A stretch of 64,000 nucleotides of DNA from CAXXOK01 sp963674895 (GCA_963674895.2 CAXXCY010000003.1:1550001-1614000), one strand, 5' to 3'. Shown: positions 25,274-34,300, counted from the stretch's first letter. Made by a program: numbers and translations. The notes: generated by a model from the sequence alone, not told the origin.

Positions 25274-26310
25274 GCGGTCACCTCTTCATAGTACAGCCGC
25301 CGGTATATGGCAAAGGAGTTGAGCACCTTGCGCACATACTCCTTGGTGTTCCCGTCCGGCATTTTGTCAAGCGGAATGGTCCGCTGATCGGCGGAAACGG
25401 TTTTATCGCTCAGCCAGTTCAACACGTTGGTCTGCCCGGAATGGAACGCCGCCGCGACCAAAACCGGATCGCCGCCGAACTTCCCGCTCAGGTAGTTCAA
25501 GTACCAGCAGCCGTACTCCACGTTCGTCTCGGCGTCATACATCAGGTCGAACGAATATCCCGTGCCGTGGCCGATCTGATCGTACACCCACACGGCGGTG
25601 TCCTCCATCATCTGCATCAGACCGCGCGCCCCCCGGTTGCTTTCGGCGCCGGGGTTGAAGGAGCTCTCATTGAAGATGATCGCCGCTACGAAGGCGGGGT
25701 GCAGGTTGTTCTGGTACGCCTCCCGTTCCACCAGCTCCCGGTAGGTAAACGGATGCCTCTCCGCGATCAGCGTCTCGGCGGCATCGCGCGCCGCCAACAC
25801 GGCCTGCGTCTGCGCGGAAAAGATCAACCGGCAAATCCCGGCGCCCGCCAGCACCACAGCCGCCACGATCGACAGCACGACCAAGACGCGCTGCTTTACC
25901 CTGGGCGACGGATCGGTGTTTTTCTCGCTCATCAGCACGTAAGGGTTCTGTTGTCTGATAAAGTCCGCCTGCCCCACGGGCGCGCCGGTTTCCTGCGGCT
26001 GCGGCGGGACGCTGCGGCGGTACGCCGCCTGCATATACTCCGGCACATGCGGCCTTTGCGGCTGCTCATACTGCACGCCGCCGTCACGGAACACCTCGCG
26101 CCGCGGTTCCTCCTCCGGCTGCGGCGGGGGCGGAGCCGGAGGCGCGGGCTGCGGCCGTACGGGGACCCGCGGCCTGGTCTGTGCGAATTGGTTGTCCCGG
26201 GGGCGCGGATACTGCCCGCGCGAATCGTCCTGCTCGTGCCGGACAGCCCTGCGCTGCACGCTGCCGCGGTATCCGTCTCCGCTTTGGTGGAAGCAAACCC
26301 TTGTGCGCAT
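25270..26310 (-). CDS. Membrane-anchored lytic transglycosylase
   Basis: A 346-residue peptidoglycan glycosidase. A long Pro/Gln/Arg-rich cytosolic segment (about 1-130) precedes one membrane helix (about 138-158). A Slt-type domain follows, with catalytic Glu in AIIFNESSFNPGAES and the companion motif GARGLMQMMEDTA. The start at 26310 has GAGGAA eight bases upstream. The layout (inside-out anchor, SLT domain) matches clostridial Slt-like proteins next to coaE. It cleaves the MurNAc-GlcNAc bond, forming anhydro-muropeptides. The low-complexity cytosolic arm is unusual and could bind partners. Confidence 0.88.
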   Translation of the reverse strand: MRTRVCFHQSGDGYRGSVQRRAVRHEQDDSRGQYPRPRDNQFAQTRPRVPVRPQPAPPAPPPPQPEEEPRREVFRDGGVQYEQPQRPHVPEYMQAAYRRSVPPQPQETGAPVGQADFIRQQNPYVLMSEKNTDPSPRVKQRVLVVLSIVAAVVLAGAGICRLIFSAQTQAVLAARDAAETLIAERHPFTYRELVEREAYQNNLHPAFVAAIIFNESSFNPGAESNRGARGLMQMMEDTAVWVYDQIGHGTGYSFDLMYDAETNVEYGCWYLNYLSGKFGGDPVLVAAAFHSGQTNVLNWLSDKTVSADQRTIPLDKMPDGNTKEYVRKVLNSFAIYRRLYYEEVTA

Positions 26311-26315
26311 TCCGC

Positions 26316-26924
26316 TTATTCCTCGCTCTCGCCCAGGATATGCCGCCAAAGCGACAACGCGTTTTCCCTGTTGGTTTCCGTGGAAGCGTCGGTCAAGAGC
26401 ACATAGTCCGCCAGCGCCTCGGTTTGTCCGGGTTCCTGCTGCGTTTTCATGCGGGCGGCCGCCTGCGCACGGGTCAGGCCGCTGCGCCGGGTCAGCCGCC
26501 GGATGCGCGTCTCCTCGGACGCCGTAACGCAGATCACAGTATCCGCCATTTTTTCCATGCCCGCTTCGTATAAAAGCGGCACCTCGATCACGGCAACGGG
26601 CGCGCCCTTTTTCTGAAGCGCATCCAGTTCCCGCTTCATGCGCGCGGCGACCATCGGGTGCAGGATCGCGTTTAGCTTCTCGCGCGGCGCGGGGTCTCCG
26701 GAAAAAACCAGCTCCGCCAGCGCGGCGCGGTTGAGCGCGCCGTTTTGGTCAAACACCCCGTCCCCGAAGGCCTCGCGGATCATCGGCAGCGCCTCGCCGC
26801 CTTCGGCGGTCAATGCCCTGGAGATCGCATCAGCGTCGATCACGGGCGCGCCGGCCTCCTGCAGCCAGCCCGCGACGGTCGTCTTGCCGCTGCCGATCCC
26901 GCCCGTAATGGCAATCACGCGCAT
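26316..26924 (-). CDS. coaE: Dephospho-CoA kinase
   Basis: Last enzyme of coenzyme A synthesis, phosphorylating the 3'-OH of dephospho-CoA. The 202-residue protein has Walker A in VIAITGGIGSGKTTVAGWL, the family DADAISRAL motif, LHPMVAARMKRELD and VEVPLLYEAGME-like VIEVPLLYEAGM. The start at 26924 has AGAGG upstream; the frame is open further up but without a ribosome site. It lies 10 bases after polA and 5 before the transglycosylase; polA-coaE-slt is a familiar clostridial order. Confidence 0.95.
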   Translation of the reverse strand: MRVIAITGGIGSGKTTVAGWLQEAGAPVIDADAISRALTAEGGEALPMIREAFGDGVFDQNGALNRAALAELVFSGDPAPREKLNAILHPMVAARMKRELDALQKKGAPVAVIEVPLLYEAGMEKMADTVICVTASEETRIRRLTRRSGLTRAQAAARMKTQQEPGQTEALADYVLLTDASTETNRENALSLWRHILGESEE

Positions 26925-26934
26925 AGCGGGGCCT

Positions 26935-29595
26935 CTATTTGGCGTCGTACCAGCTGTAGCCAGCCGATACGTCCGCGACCAACGGCACATCCAGTGTGAT
27001 GATTTCCTCCATCGCGCTGTGGATCAGGTCCGCCACGGCTTCCACCTCGCCGCGCGGGCATTCCACCACCAGCTCGTCGTGCACCTGCAGGATCAGCCGC
27101 GCCTGGTACTTCTTCTCCCGCAGCTCGCCGAACACGCGCACCATCGCCAGCTTGATGATGTCCGCCGCTGTGCCCTGCACGGGCATATTCATGGCGGCGC
27201 GCTCGCCGAAATTGCGGATGTTGCGGTTGGGGTTTTTCAGCTCGTGAAGCTGCCGCCTGCGGCCGAACATCGTCTGCGCGTAGCCGCGCTCGTAGCCCAG
27301 GCGCACGGCCTCGTCCATAAAGGCTTTCACCATCGGGTAACGCTCGAAATAGGTGGCGATATACGCGTCGGCCTCCCGCAGGCTCACGCCGATATTACGC
27401 GCCAGCCCGAAGCCGGAAATCCCGTACACGATGCCGAAATTGACCGCCTTGGCGCTGCGGCGCATGGCGGGCGTAACGCTTTCAAAGGGTACGTTGTTCA
27501 CCTCGGCAGCGGTGCGCGTGTGGATGTCCTGCCCCTTGATGAAGGCGTCCTTCATCGCGGGGTCGCCGCTCAAATGCGCCAGCACCCTGAGCTCGATCTG
27601 GCTGTAATCGGCGTCCAGCAGCAGCCAATCCTCCTTGGCGACGAAGGCCTTGCGGATCTCCCGCCCTTCCTCGCTGCGTACGGGTATGTTCTGCAGATTC
27701 GGTTCGAGGCTGGATATGCGCCCCGTCACGGCGGCGGTCTGGTCAAACGTCGTATGCACGCGGCCCGTATCGTCCACGAGCTTTGACAGGCCCTCGATAT
27801 ACACGCTCTGAAGCTTGGTGAGCTTCCGGTAGCGCAGGATGGGCTCGATCACCGGATGGTCGATCACCTCCAGCACGTCCGCCGAGGTGGACCACACGCC
27901 CGTCTTTCCCTTCCGGCCGGGCGCGGGCAGCCCGAGCCGCTCAAAGAGCACCTCCGAAAGCTGCTTGGGGCTGTTGAGGTTGAAGTCCACGCCGCCCGAG
28001 AGCTGGATGGCCCTGTCGTGCAGCGTTTCGATCTCCTTCGCAAACTGCGCACCGAGCTCCTGCAGCGCCTTTTTGTCCACGGTGAAGCCTTCCTGCTCCA
28101 TGGCAAACAGCACGTGGGTGAGCGGCATCTCCATATCGTCCAGGAGCTTGAGCATCCCGTTTTCCTGAAGTCGCGCGCGCTGCCGGGATACAAGCCGCAT
28201 CATCGCGTAGGCGTCCCCCGCCGCTTTGTCGGGCGGGACGGCGAGCCTGTCCTTGCGGCCTTTGGATTCGATCGCCGCGCCGTAAAGCACGGTTTCCAGA
28301 TCAAACGCCCTTTGCTCCGGCTCCAGCAGGTAAGCCGCGATCATCGTATCGTGCAGGATTACAGGCAGCGGCAGGCGCAGCCGTACCGCTTTGTGGAAAA
28401 GCGATTTGGCGTCGTGCACGACCAGCAGCGTGCCCTCGAACAGCGGCCCGAGCGCGAGGAGAATCTGGTCCTCCGCCATGCCGACGGTGAGCAGGTCCAG
28501 TGTAACCGGCATCACCCACACGCGCCCGTCCGCCGCGCAGACGGCGACGGCGCCCTCCCCGATATACAGCGCGATCTCGTTCTTCGCTTTTGCGAGACTC
28601 TTGGCGATCAGCGAGAGCTTTTGCTCGTCGATCACGGTCATGAACGGCTGCATCGGCGGCAGCTCGCGCACCGCTTCCGCGGGTTCCATCTCCGTCTGCG
28701 TTTCTTCCGGTTCGCCCGCCGCCGCGCTGGAAAATAGCTGCACCAGCAGTTCGGACAGCCTTCTCAGCTTATACTTGCGCATCAGCGGCAGCGCCTTAGG
28801 CATGTTTTCGATGCCGCACTGCGCAAAGTTCATTTTAAGCGGCGCGGTTACGCAGATCGTGCCCAGCTCCTTGCTCAGTTCGGCTTTATCCTGATTGTCG
28901 CGGATCTTCTCGCCCAGCTTCCCCCTGATCTCGCCGGCATGGGCGTATACCCCGTCCAGATTGCCGTAATCCGAGAGGAGCTTTAGGGCCGTCTTCTCGC
29001 CCACGCCGGGAACGCCCGGGATATTGTCGCTGGAATCCCCCATCAGCGCCTTGAGGTCGATCGCCTGGGCGGGAGAATACCCGTAGTTTTTTTGAAGCGC
29101 TTCGGGGGACAGCAGCAGACTGTCGGAAATGCCCTTTTTGGTGAGGATGACGTTGGTATCCCCGGTGATCAGCTGGAAGGCGTCGCGGTCGCCCGTGAGG
29201 ATATAAGCGTGAATGCCTTCCCCGTTGGCGAGCTTCGCCGCGGTACCGAGCAGATCGTCGGCCTCGTAGCCGTCCATCTCGCAGACGGTGATTTCCATCG
29301 CGTCCAGAATGTCGCGGATGACGGGGATCTGCGGCCGCAGCTCCTCTGGCGTCGGCTTCCGGCCCGCCTTGTATTCCGTAAACAGCTTGTGCCGGAACGT
29401 CGGCGCGTGGGTATCCAGCATCACGCACAGGGCGTCGGGCCGGTAATCCGCGATTGCCTTGAAGAGCATGCTGAAAAAGCCCTGCACGGCGTTGGTGTAA
29501 ACGCCGCCGGAGGTCAGCAGCGGCAGGGCGTGAAAGGCGCGGAAAATCAAACTGTGCCCGTCCACCAACAGGATATCGCGCGGTTTGGAAGGCAT
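26935..29595 (-). CDS. polA: DNA polymerase I
   Basis: An 886-residue family A polymerase for Okazaki-fragment processing and repair. The N-terminal 5' nuclease (about 1-290) has VDGHSLIFRAFHAL, MDGYEADDLLGT and GDSSDNIPGVPGVG. The central 3'-5' exonuclease region (about 300-480) lacks the DxE metal motif, so proofreading is probably absent, as in many Gram-positives. The polymerase domain has LLDADYSQIELRVLAH, RRSAKAVNFGIVYG and LQVHDELVVE. It heads the long minus-strand operon and has its own promoter. Confidence 0.97.
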   Translation of the reverse strand: MPSKPRDILLVDGHSLIFRAFHALPLLTSGGVYTNAVQGFFSMLFKAIADYRPDALCVMLDTHAPTFRHKLFTEYKAGRKPTPEELRPQIPVIRDILDAMEITVCEMDGYEADDLLGTAAKLANGEGIHAYILTGDRDAFQLITGDTNVILTKKGISDSLLLSPEALQKNYGYSPAQAIDLKALMGDSSDNIPGVPGVGEKTALKLLSDYGNLDGVYAHAGEIRGKLGEKIRDNQDKAELSKELGTICVTAPLKMNFAQCGIENMPKALPLMRKYKLRRLSELLVQLFSSAAAGEPEETQTEMEPAEAVRELPPMQPFMTVIDEQKLSLIAKSLAKAKNEIALYIGEGAVAVCAADGRVWVMPVTLDLLTVGMAEDQILLALGPLFEGTLLVVHDAKSLFHKAVRLRLPLPVILHDTMIAAYLLEPEQRAFDLETVLYGAAIESKGRKDRLAVPPDKAAGDAYAMMRLVSRQRARLQENGMLKLLDDMEMPLTHVLFAMEQEGFTVDKKALQELGAQFAKEIETLHDRAIQLSGGVDFNLNSPKQLSEVLFERLGLPAPGRKGKTGVWSTSADVLEVIDHPVIEPILRYRKLTKLQSVYIEGLSKLVDDTGRVHTTFDQTAAVTGRISSLEPNLQNIPVRSEEGREIRKAFVAKEDWLLLDADYSQIELRVLAHLSGDPAMKDAFIKGQDIHTRTAAEVNNVPFESVTPAMRRSAKAVNFGIVYGISGFGLARNIGVSLREADAYIATYFERYPMVKAFMDEAVRLGYERGYAQTMFGRRRQLHELKNPNRNIRNFGERAAMNMPVQGTAADIIKLAMVRVFGELREKKYQARLILQVHDELVVECPRGEVEAVADLIHSAMEEIITLDVPLVADVSAGYSWYDAK

Positions 29596-29633
29596 GCCCT
29601 CACTCTCCTTTAACGCTTGGAATCGCTCAACAG

Positions 29634-29663
29634 ATTATACCACACGATAACCGTTCATGACAA
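29634..29663 (-). promoter_or_regulatory. Promoter of the polA operon
   Basis: On minus TTGTCA (29658-29663), 18 bases, TATAAT (29634-29639), followed by about 30 bases to the GGAGAG ribosome site. Confidence 0.75.
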
Positions 29664-29870
29664 AAAAGCCCGCCGGGACGGCTGGCGCCTTTGGATAACG
29701 TGACGGTGTCACTTTATCGAGTTTGCACCTCGCCCTTGTTCGCTTCACTCACGGTCAGGCTCGGTGTAGGGAAGCATTGCTGCGCAAGGTTCCGAAACCA
29801 CCGCACATGTCGCTGGTTTCGGATTAACAGTCGAAGGGTTTCGACCCTTCGACGCATCCCGGAACACGCA
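29664..29870 (-). repeat. Structured intergenic cassette between nrdR and polA
   Basis: No credible gene. On minus there are two strong hairpins: GTCGAAGGGT/ACCCTTCGAC (29830-29853, perfect 10-base stem) and CCGAAACCA/TGGTTTCGG (about 29791-29822). A further GC-rich hairpin ending in TTTTTTG (about 29664-29690) could terminate transcription. A 65-codon open frame on minus over this region has Arg-rich, repeat-like composition and no ribosome site. It looks like a dispersed repeat or small RNA. Confidence 0.5.
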
Positions 29871-29874
29871 TAAT

Positions 29875-29898
29875 AAAAAACGTCCGCAAGAGCGGACG
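29875..29898 (-). terminator. Terminator after nrdR
   Basis: On minus CGTCCGC, TCTT, GCGGACG followed by TTTTTTATT, about 22 bases past the nrdR stop. Confidence 0.85.
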
Positions 29899-29920
29899 CA
29901 AATTGTTTCATGTGTGAATA

Positions 29921-30385
29921 CTACTTCTTTTTGCTATCCTTCATCAATCTGTTCAGCTCTTCCGCGAAGTTGCCGATATCGGTAAACTGGCGGTAGACGC
30001 TCGCAAAGCGCACGTAGGCAACGTCGTCCAGCTTCCGGAGTTCCTCCATCACCAGCTCGCCGATCAGGCGGCTGGGGTATTCCGATTCGCCGCTGGCGTA
30101 TACAGCTTTCTCGGCTTTTTCCACGATCGCGTCGATCTGGTTCATGCTCACGGGCCGCTTCTGGCAGGCGTGAATCAGCCCCGCCTTGATTTTATCGGGG
30201 TTAAACGCCTCCCGCCGCAAATCCTTCTTGACCACCATGACGGGCAGGGTCTCAATCTTTTCGTAGGTCGTGAACCGCCGCCCGCACCGGATGCACTCGC
30301 GCCGCCTGCGGATGGCCAGGCCTTCGTCGGTCGGCCTGGAATCGATTACCTTTGAATCCAAATATCCGCAAAACCGGCACCTCAC
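29921..30385 (-). CDS. nrdR: Transcriptional repressor NrdR
   Basis: ATP-cone repressor of ribonucleotide reductase genes. The 154-residue protein has the zinc ribbon RCRFCGYLDSKV...RRECIRCGRRF (two CxxC pairs within about residues 2-34) and the ATP-cone (VVKKDLRREAFNPDKI onward). The start is a GTG at 30385, so that CxxC follows directly as in the family. No nrd genes occur in the window. It ends in a clear terminator; the O-antigen-ligase-like gene lies 43 bases upstream on the same strand. Confidence 0.95.
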   Translation of the reverse strand: MRCRFCGYLDSKVIDSRPTDEGLAIRRRRECIRCGRRFTTYEKIETLPVMVVKKDLRREAFNPDKIKAGLIHACQKRPVSMNQIDAIVEKAEKAVYASGESEYPSRLIGELVMEELRKLDDVAYVRFASVYRQFTDIGNFAEELNRLMKDSKKK

Positions 30386-30428
30386 GAAAATTCCACCCTT
30401 CCGTAATGTTCCGCGATACGATCTGCGC

Positions 30429-31715
30429 TTAAATATGTTTCATTATACCCGATTTATTGCGTGCTGTCCAGACGGCAAACGCAATACAGATACAGATTGT
30501 CAGCGGGATTTCCCGCGCGTAAAACACCGTGCCCAGGGCCATGAACGCGGCAAGGGACGCCCACTGCAGCACCAGGTGCGGCAGCGCGTCGCTGGATTTG
30601 AGCCCCTTGCCCATGCCGCGGCCGATCAGCCACGCCCCGGCAAAAAACGCCGCCGTGCCGATCGCGCCGACGCTGGCCAGCAAATCAAGCAGCTCCGAGT
30701 GCATCCCGAGCCGAACCTGCCCGCCGAATACCCCGCCGGTAAGGGGCGAGGCGAGGAAGCTGTTCCAGGAAGTGGCGTAGGCGCCCAGGCGCGTGCCCTC
30801 CGCCACTCCGCCGCCGGTCAGCGCCGCCAGCAGCTGGTCCAGGCTATGCACGATGTTTTCAAAGCGCATCGCGCCCGCCAGGGCTTTCAGACCCGTAACC
30901 AGCGGGACGCGCAGCAGGAACACCGCCGCGATCACCGGCGCGGCGCACAGCAGCGAGGCGCCCGCCGAGAGCTGTTTGAACAGTCTGCGCAGCAAAACCC
31001 CCAGCAGTTCCGCGGCCGTAATGCCGGCGGCAAACACGATGGCGTAGGTATACTGCGACAGCACGATCATCAGCAGCTGGAGGCAATAAAACGCCGCAAA
31101 GCCCAAGCGCTTCCAGCCCCTGGCGCCGCCCGCCAGCCAGAACGTGAAAGGCAGCGCGAACACGCTCGCGTACACGAACCCGTACCCGCCGATGTTTTTG
31201 CCCATCAGCTCGTTTAAGTACGGCTGCCATCCCGAGTCCCCGAAGCCCAGCGAACGGGCATAGGCAAACACCTTGCCCTCCTCGCGGAATATCCCTTCCA
31301 GCAGCCAGCCGACGGTGGTTACGGTCGTGATCACGAACGTGAGCAGCAGCGCAGCGAACACAAAGCGGACCATCGCCTTGTCCCCGCTTTGCGCGGTGTG
31401 GCCGCACCATAAAAGCGGGAACCAGAACATCGCCTGCTGGGCGTAATACCCCAGCGGCTCCCCTCCGCCCCGGTTTAAAAAAAACAGCAGGATAAGCGGC
31501 AGCGCCGCCGCGCAAAGGACGCGCGGGACGAACACCCGCCAATGAGTCTTGAGCGTCTCGCCGTCCAGCAGCACGCCCGCGGCGAACACAAAAAGCGTCA
31601 GCGCGCCGGTAGCCGCCCTGAGCCGCACCTGCACGGCGGGCAGCATCAGCCATAAAATATAGGCAAGCATCGATATGTTTTTCAGCAGTACGCTCCAGGT
31701 TTTCCGGCCGCCCAT
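30429..31715 (-). CDS. O-antigen ligase/polymerase-like membrane protein
   Basis: A 428-residue protein with about 11-12 hydrophobic helices. A larger polar loop near residues 270-320 ends with GGQVRLGMHSELLDLLASVG, resembling the conserved H-x(n)-E-LL-x-G segment of the Wzy_C/WaaL family. In Gram-positives such proteins polymerise or ligate surface polysaccharide. The start at 31715 follows GGGAGG by seven bases; an upstream in-frame ATG has no ribosome site. It stands alone, without glycosyltransferase neighbours, so its polymer is unknown. Confidence 0.7.
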   Translation of the reverse strand: MGGRKTWSVLLKNISMLAYILWLMLPAVQVRLRAATGALTLFVFAAGVLLDGETLKTHWRVFVPRVLCAAALPLILLFFLNRGGGEPLGYYAQQAMFWFPLLWCGHTAQSGDKAMVRFVFAALLLTFVITTVTTVGWLLEGIFREEGKVFAYARSLGFGDSGWQPYLNELMGKNIGGYGFVYASVFALPFTFWLAGGARGWKRLGFAAFYCLQLLMIVLSQYTYAIVFAAGITAAELLGVLLRRLFKQLSAGASLLCAAPVIAAVFLLRVPLVTGLKALAGAMRFENIVHSLDQLLAALTGGGVAEGTRLGAYATSWNSFLASPLTGGVFGGQVRLGMHSELLDLLASVGAIGTAAFFAGAWLIGRGMGKGLKSSDALPHLVLQWASLAAFMALGTVFYAREIPLTICICIAFAVWTARNKSGIMKHI

Positions 31716-31944
31716 CCAAACGCCTCCCACCACGAAGTCGCACCATTATACCATAGACGGACGCCCCAGCGCGACAGGGACGTTGGGGATTCGACCCTGC
31801 TTTTCTTTGTGAAAAATGAAATGCAGGCAAAAGAAAACCATCTGGTTACCGAGTTTCCAGAGGAAACGAATGGCGTAGCCCTGCACAAACGAAGCGCTGT
31901 GCAGGGCCGCAGAAGCAGATTAGGTTTTTTCAATAGGCTTCAGA
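31716..31944. other. Intergenic region between gltB-like and O-antigen-ligase-like genes
   Basis: It contains the hairpin element at 31878-31934 and, on minus, a TATAAT (about 31747-31752) suitable as the -10 of the ligase-like gene. A T-arm-like GGGGATTCGACCC occurs on plus near 31785 but no tRNA surrounds it. Nothing else is recognised. Confidence 0.4.
31878..31934 (-). repeat. 3' hairpin element, copy A (after gltB-like gene)
   Basis: On minus, right after the stop at 31945: a conserved stretch GAAAAAACCTAATCTGC, then a 10-base stem GCCCTGCACA/TGTGCAGGGC. Copy B lies after the ammonium-transporter gene at 44716-44774. Confidence 0.6.
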
Positions 31945-33588
31945 TTAGCTTTCCAGTATTTTTTTAGCTATTTGGTCGTCCACATCGGTCATAAACGGCA
32001 CGCCGGTCTCGCGTTCGGTCTCGCGGTTGGCGGAAAAGATATCCTCGCGCGCGATGCTGTCCATGCGGAATTTACGCGCGCCCGCCATGAGCTGCTGCAG
32101 CCCGGCGGCCAGCTTATCGCTGAGAGTCCACACGCCGATCGCGCCGTAGGGAATATGCTTCATCTCGGCTGCGCCCACCTTGTTTTGCACGTCGTAGTAG
32201 CCCGCGAAAATCTCCTCGGCGGTGGAGCCGAATTCATCCGCGATGCTCTTGGGCAGGGCGTCCCAGTTGCCGTTGCACTTTTCCCTGCGCTCCGGATGGA
32301 TTACGCCCTCGATGTTCGCTCCCAGGTAACCGGGGATCATCAGCGCGCGGCCCATGCAGATCAGCTTGGTAAACGGCGCGCCCAGCGCGAGCGCCTTGAA
32401 GATGTGGTCCTCCCTGGCCAGGCCGCCCGCGAACGCCATGTCCACCACATCCCAGCCGTCTGCGGCTAGAATGCGCGCGTACTCGCTGGCCTTGGCATGC
32501 AGATGAATGGACGGCACGCCCCAGCTTTCCATCATGTTCCAAGGGCTCATGCCGGTGCCGCCGCCTGAACCGTCCACGGTCAGCAAATCCAGCTTTGCCT
32601 CCGTCGCGAGGCGGATGGACAGGGCCAGCGCCTCCATACCGTAGGAGCCGGTTTTGAGCGTAATGCGCTTGTACCCCAGCCCCCGCAGGTAGTCCACGGC
32701 GGACAGGAAGGCTCTGCGCACCTGCTCGCTGGAATCCATGTCGGTATACCCCAGCCTGCTGTGGCGCGCGAACGACTTGACCGCGCCGCTCCTGAACGCC
32801 TCCTGCACGGAGGGTTTTCCCGGATCGGGATCGACGATATATCCGCGGTTTTTCAAAAACAGCGCGTACTCCAGGCTCGTCACCTGAATCTCGCCGCCGA
32901 TGTCTTTGGCGCCCTGCCCCCATTTGAGTTCGATAATCACCTTGTCGCCGTATTTTTCGATCAGGTATTCGGCCACGCCGTTTCGGGTGTCCTCCACGTT
33001 CATCTGCACGATGATCGCGCCGCAGCCGTCGTAATACTTCAGGTAAACGTCGATCCTGCGCTCCAGTTCGGGCGCGCTTTTGATTCTGCCGTTTTCAAGC
33101 ACCGATTGTTTGTCCACGCCGACCACGTTCTCGCCGATGACAATCGGAAACCCGACCAGCGAGGCGCCCACGGCGAAGGATTCCCAGTACTTGGCGGCGA
33201 TAAAGGTAGACCCCAGCGCACCCGTCATCAGCGGCACGCGGGATTTGGTTTTCACAGCCTTGCCGAACGTGGTTTCCAGGCTGACATTGGGAAAGATACT
33301 ATCGTCGGCGGAGTTCGTCAATCCTTCCGGCAGTCCGTGCGCACCGTAGTTGTAGCCCTGAATGCGCAGGTTGTTGTAGCATACCCCCACATGGTTGACG
33401 TTGGCCGAGCCGGCCGTCACCGTGCCGAAGTCTCTCGGATACAGCAGTTTTCTTCCTTTCATGGACGCGAGCCACGTTTCGCATCTGCCTTTGCAGTCCG
33501 CCCTGCATAGCGTACAGAGACCCGATTCGCAGGGATCGCCTCTGTTTGCGCTTCCAAGAACGTCATTGGTCTTAGAATAGCTGGACAT
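31945..33588 (-). CDS. FMN-binding glutamate-synthase-like protein (GltB central domain type)
   Basis: A 547-residue protein. The C-terminal two thirds is a glutamate-synthase-type TIM barrel: VGASLVGFPIVIGENVVG, IELKWGQGAKDIGGE, LLTVDGSGGGTGMSPW for FMN and phosphate, and AFAGGLAREDHIFKALALGA. The N-terminus has five cysteines (C20, C25, C28, C32, C36) that may hold an Fe-S cluster. It lacks the glutaminase domain of classical GltB and no gltD or gltA is adjacent, so it may take electrons from ferredoxin or act on another substrate. The archaeal-type GltB is the nearest known layout. Confidence 0.82.
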   Translation of the reverse strand: MSSYSKTNDVLGSANRGDPCESGLCTLCRADCKGRCETWLASMKGRKLLYPRDFGTVTAGSANVNHVGVCYNNLRIQGYNYGAHGLPEGLTNSADDSIFPNVSLETTFGKAVKTKSRVPLMTGALGSTFIAAKYWESFAVGASLVGFPIVIGENVVGVDKQSVLENGRIKSAPELERRIDVYLKYYDGCGAIIVQMNVEDTRNGVAEYLIEKYGDKVIIELKWGQGAKDIGGEIQVTSLEYALFLKNRGYIVDPDPGKPSVQEAFRSGAVKSFARHSRLGYTDMDSSEQVRRAFLSAVDYLRGLGYKRITLKTGSYGMEALALSIRLATEAKLDLLTVDGSGGGTGMSPWNMMESWGVPSIHLHAKASEYARILAADGWDVVDMAFAGGLAREDHIFKALALGAPFTKLICMGRALMIPGYLGANIEGVIHPERREKCNGNWDALPKSIADEFGSTAEEIFAGYYDVQNKVGAAEMKHIPYGAIGVWTLSDKLAAGLQQLMAGARKFRMDSIAREDIFSANRETERETGVPFMTDVDDQIAKKILES

Positions 33589-33780
33589 AGTACCTCTCCT
33601 TTTTCACTTTTTTCTCCAACCTATTTAAATTTTCCAGGAGCGCCATTGATCCCGGAAGCGTTGGATGCAAGAAATTTTCTTTGAGAACGCCTTTGTTTGT
33701 GTATTATTGTAACACACTCTAAAGCGCTAAAGGCCGCATTCCCGAAAAGAAACCAGAAAGAATACAACCCTGCCCGGCAG
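33589..33780. other. Divergent intergenic region, gltB-like / asp23
   Basis: On minus, an extended -10 (TGTTACAAT) near 33699-33707 could serve the gltB-like gene, although no convincing -35 is seen. No gene or fold is recognised. Confidence 0.35.
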
Positions 33781-33809
33781 TTGCGAAATACCAGGCGTTC
33801 ATGTATAAT
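33781..33809 (+). promoter_or_regulatory. Promoter of asp23-fakA
   Basis: TTGCGA (33781-33786), 17 bases, TATAAT (33804-33809). Confidence 0.7.
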
Positions 33810-33926
33810 GACTTTGCTTTTCGTACGGTCCGTCCGTCTGGAAGCGTTGCTGTCGTAAGCAGCTTTTTCTCATTGCGCGCCGTGATTACCCGCGTGCGTC
33901 AATCGCTGCAAGGAGGCATGAGGAAT

Positions 33927-34277
33927 ATGGAATGCAAGATCAAGAATGACATTGGCACCGTCTATATCAACGAGGACGTCATGCTGAAAGTCGCGGGCTA
34001 TGCCGCGCTGGAATGCTACGGTATCGTGGCGATGTCCTCCAAGCGCGCCAAGGACGGCCTCATCCAGTGGCTGGGACGGGAGAACCTCACCAAGGGCGTT
34101 CAGCTGAAGATGGTAGACGATATGCTGGATGTGGATCTTTTTATTATCGTCGAATACGGCATCTCCATCGGCGAGGTTTGCAAAGTCATCGTGGATACGG
34201 TCAAGTACAAGCTGGAAAGCATGACCGGAATCAAAATTCGCCGCGTGAACATCTCGGTTGAGGGCGTTCGCGTTTAA
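33927..34277 (+). CDS. Asp23/Gls24 family envelope stress protein
   Basis: A 116-residue protein. It begins MECKIKNDIGTVYINEDVML and contains AGYAALECYGIVAMSSKRAK and VDLFIIVEYGISIGEVCK, diagnostic of the Asp23/Gls24 (YloU) family. These small proteins associate with the membrane and respond to alkaline or envelope stress. The start at 33927 is chosen because AGGAGG lies ten bases upstream. It precedes a fakA-like gene by about 25 bases, the YloU-YloV order conserved across Firmicutes. Confidence 0.92.
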   Translation: MECKIKNDIGTVYINEDVMLKVAGYAALECYGIVAMSSKRAKDGLIQWLGRENLTKGVQLKMVDDMLDVDLFIIVEYGISIGEVCKVIVDTVKYKLESMTGIKIRRVNISVEGVRV

Positions 34278-34300
34278 GTTCGGCACAGGAGGGTTTATTT

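Noticed and set aside
29714..29911. A 65-codon minus-strand frame between nrdR and polA
   Set aside because: Covers hairpins and the nrdR terminator, Arg-rich, no ribosome site.
31784..31799. GGGGATTCGACCC, like a tRNA T-arm
   Set aside because: The loop is one base short and no acceptor, D or anticodon arms surround it on either strand.
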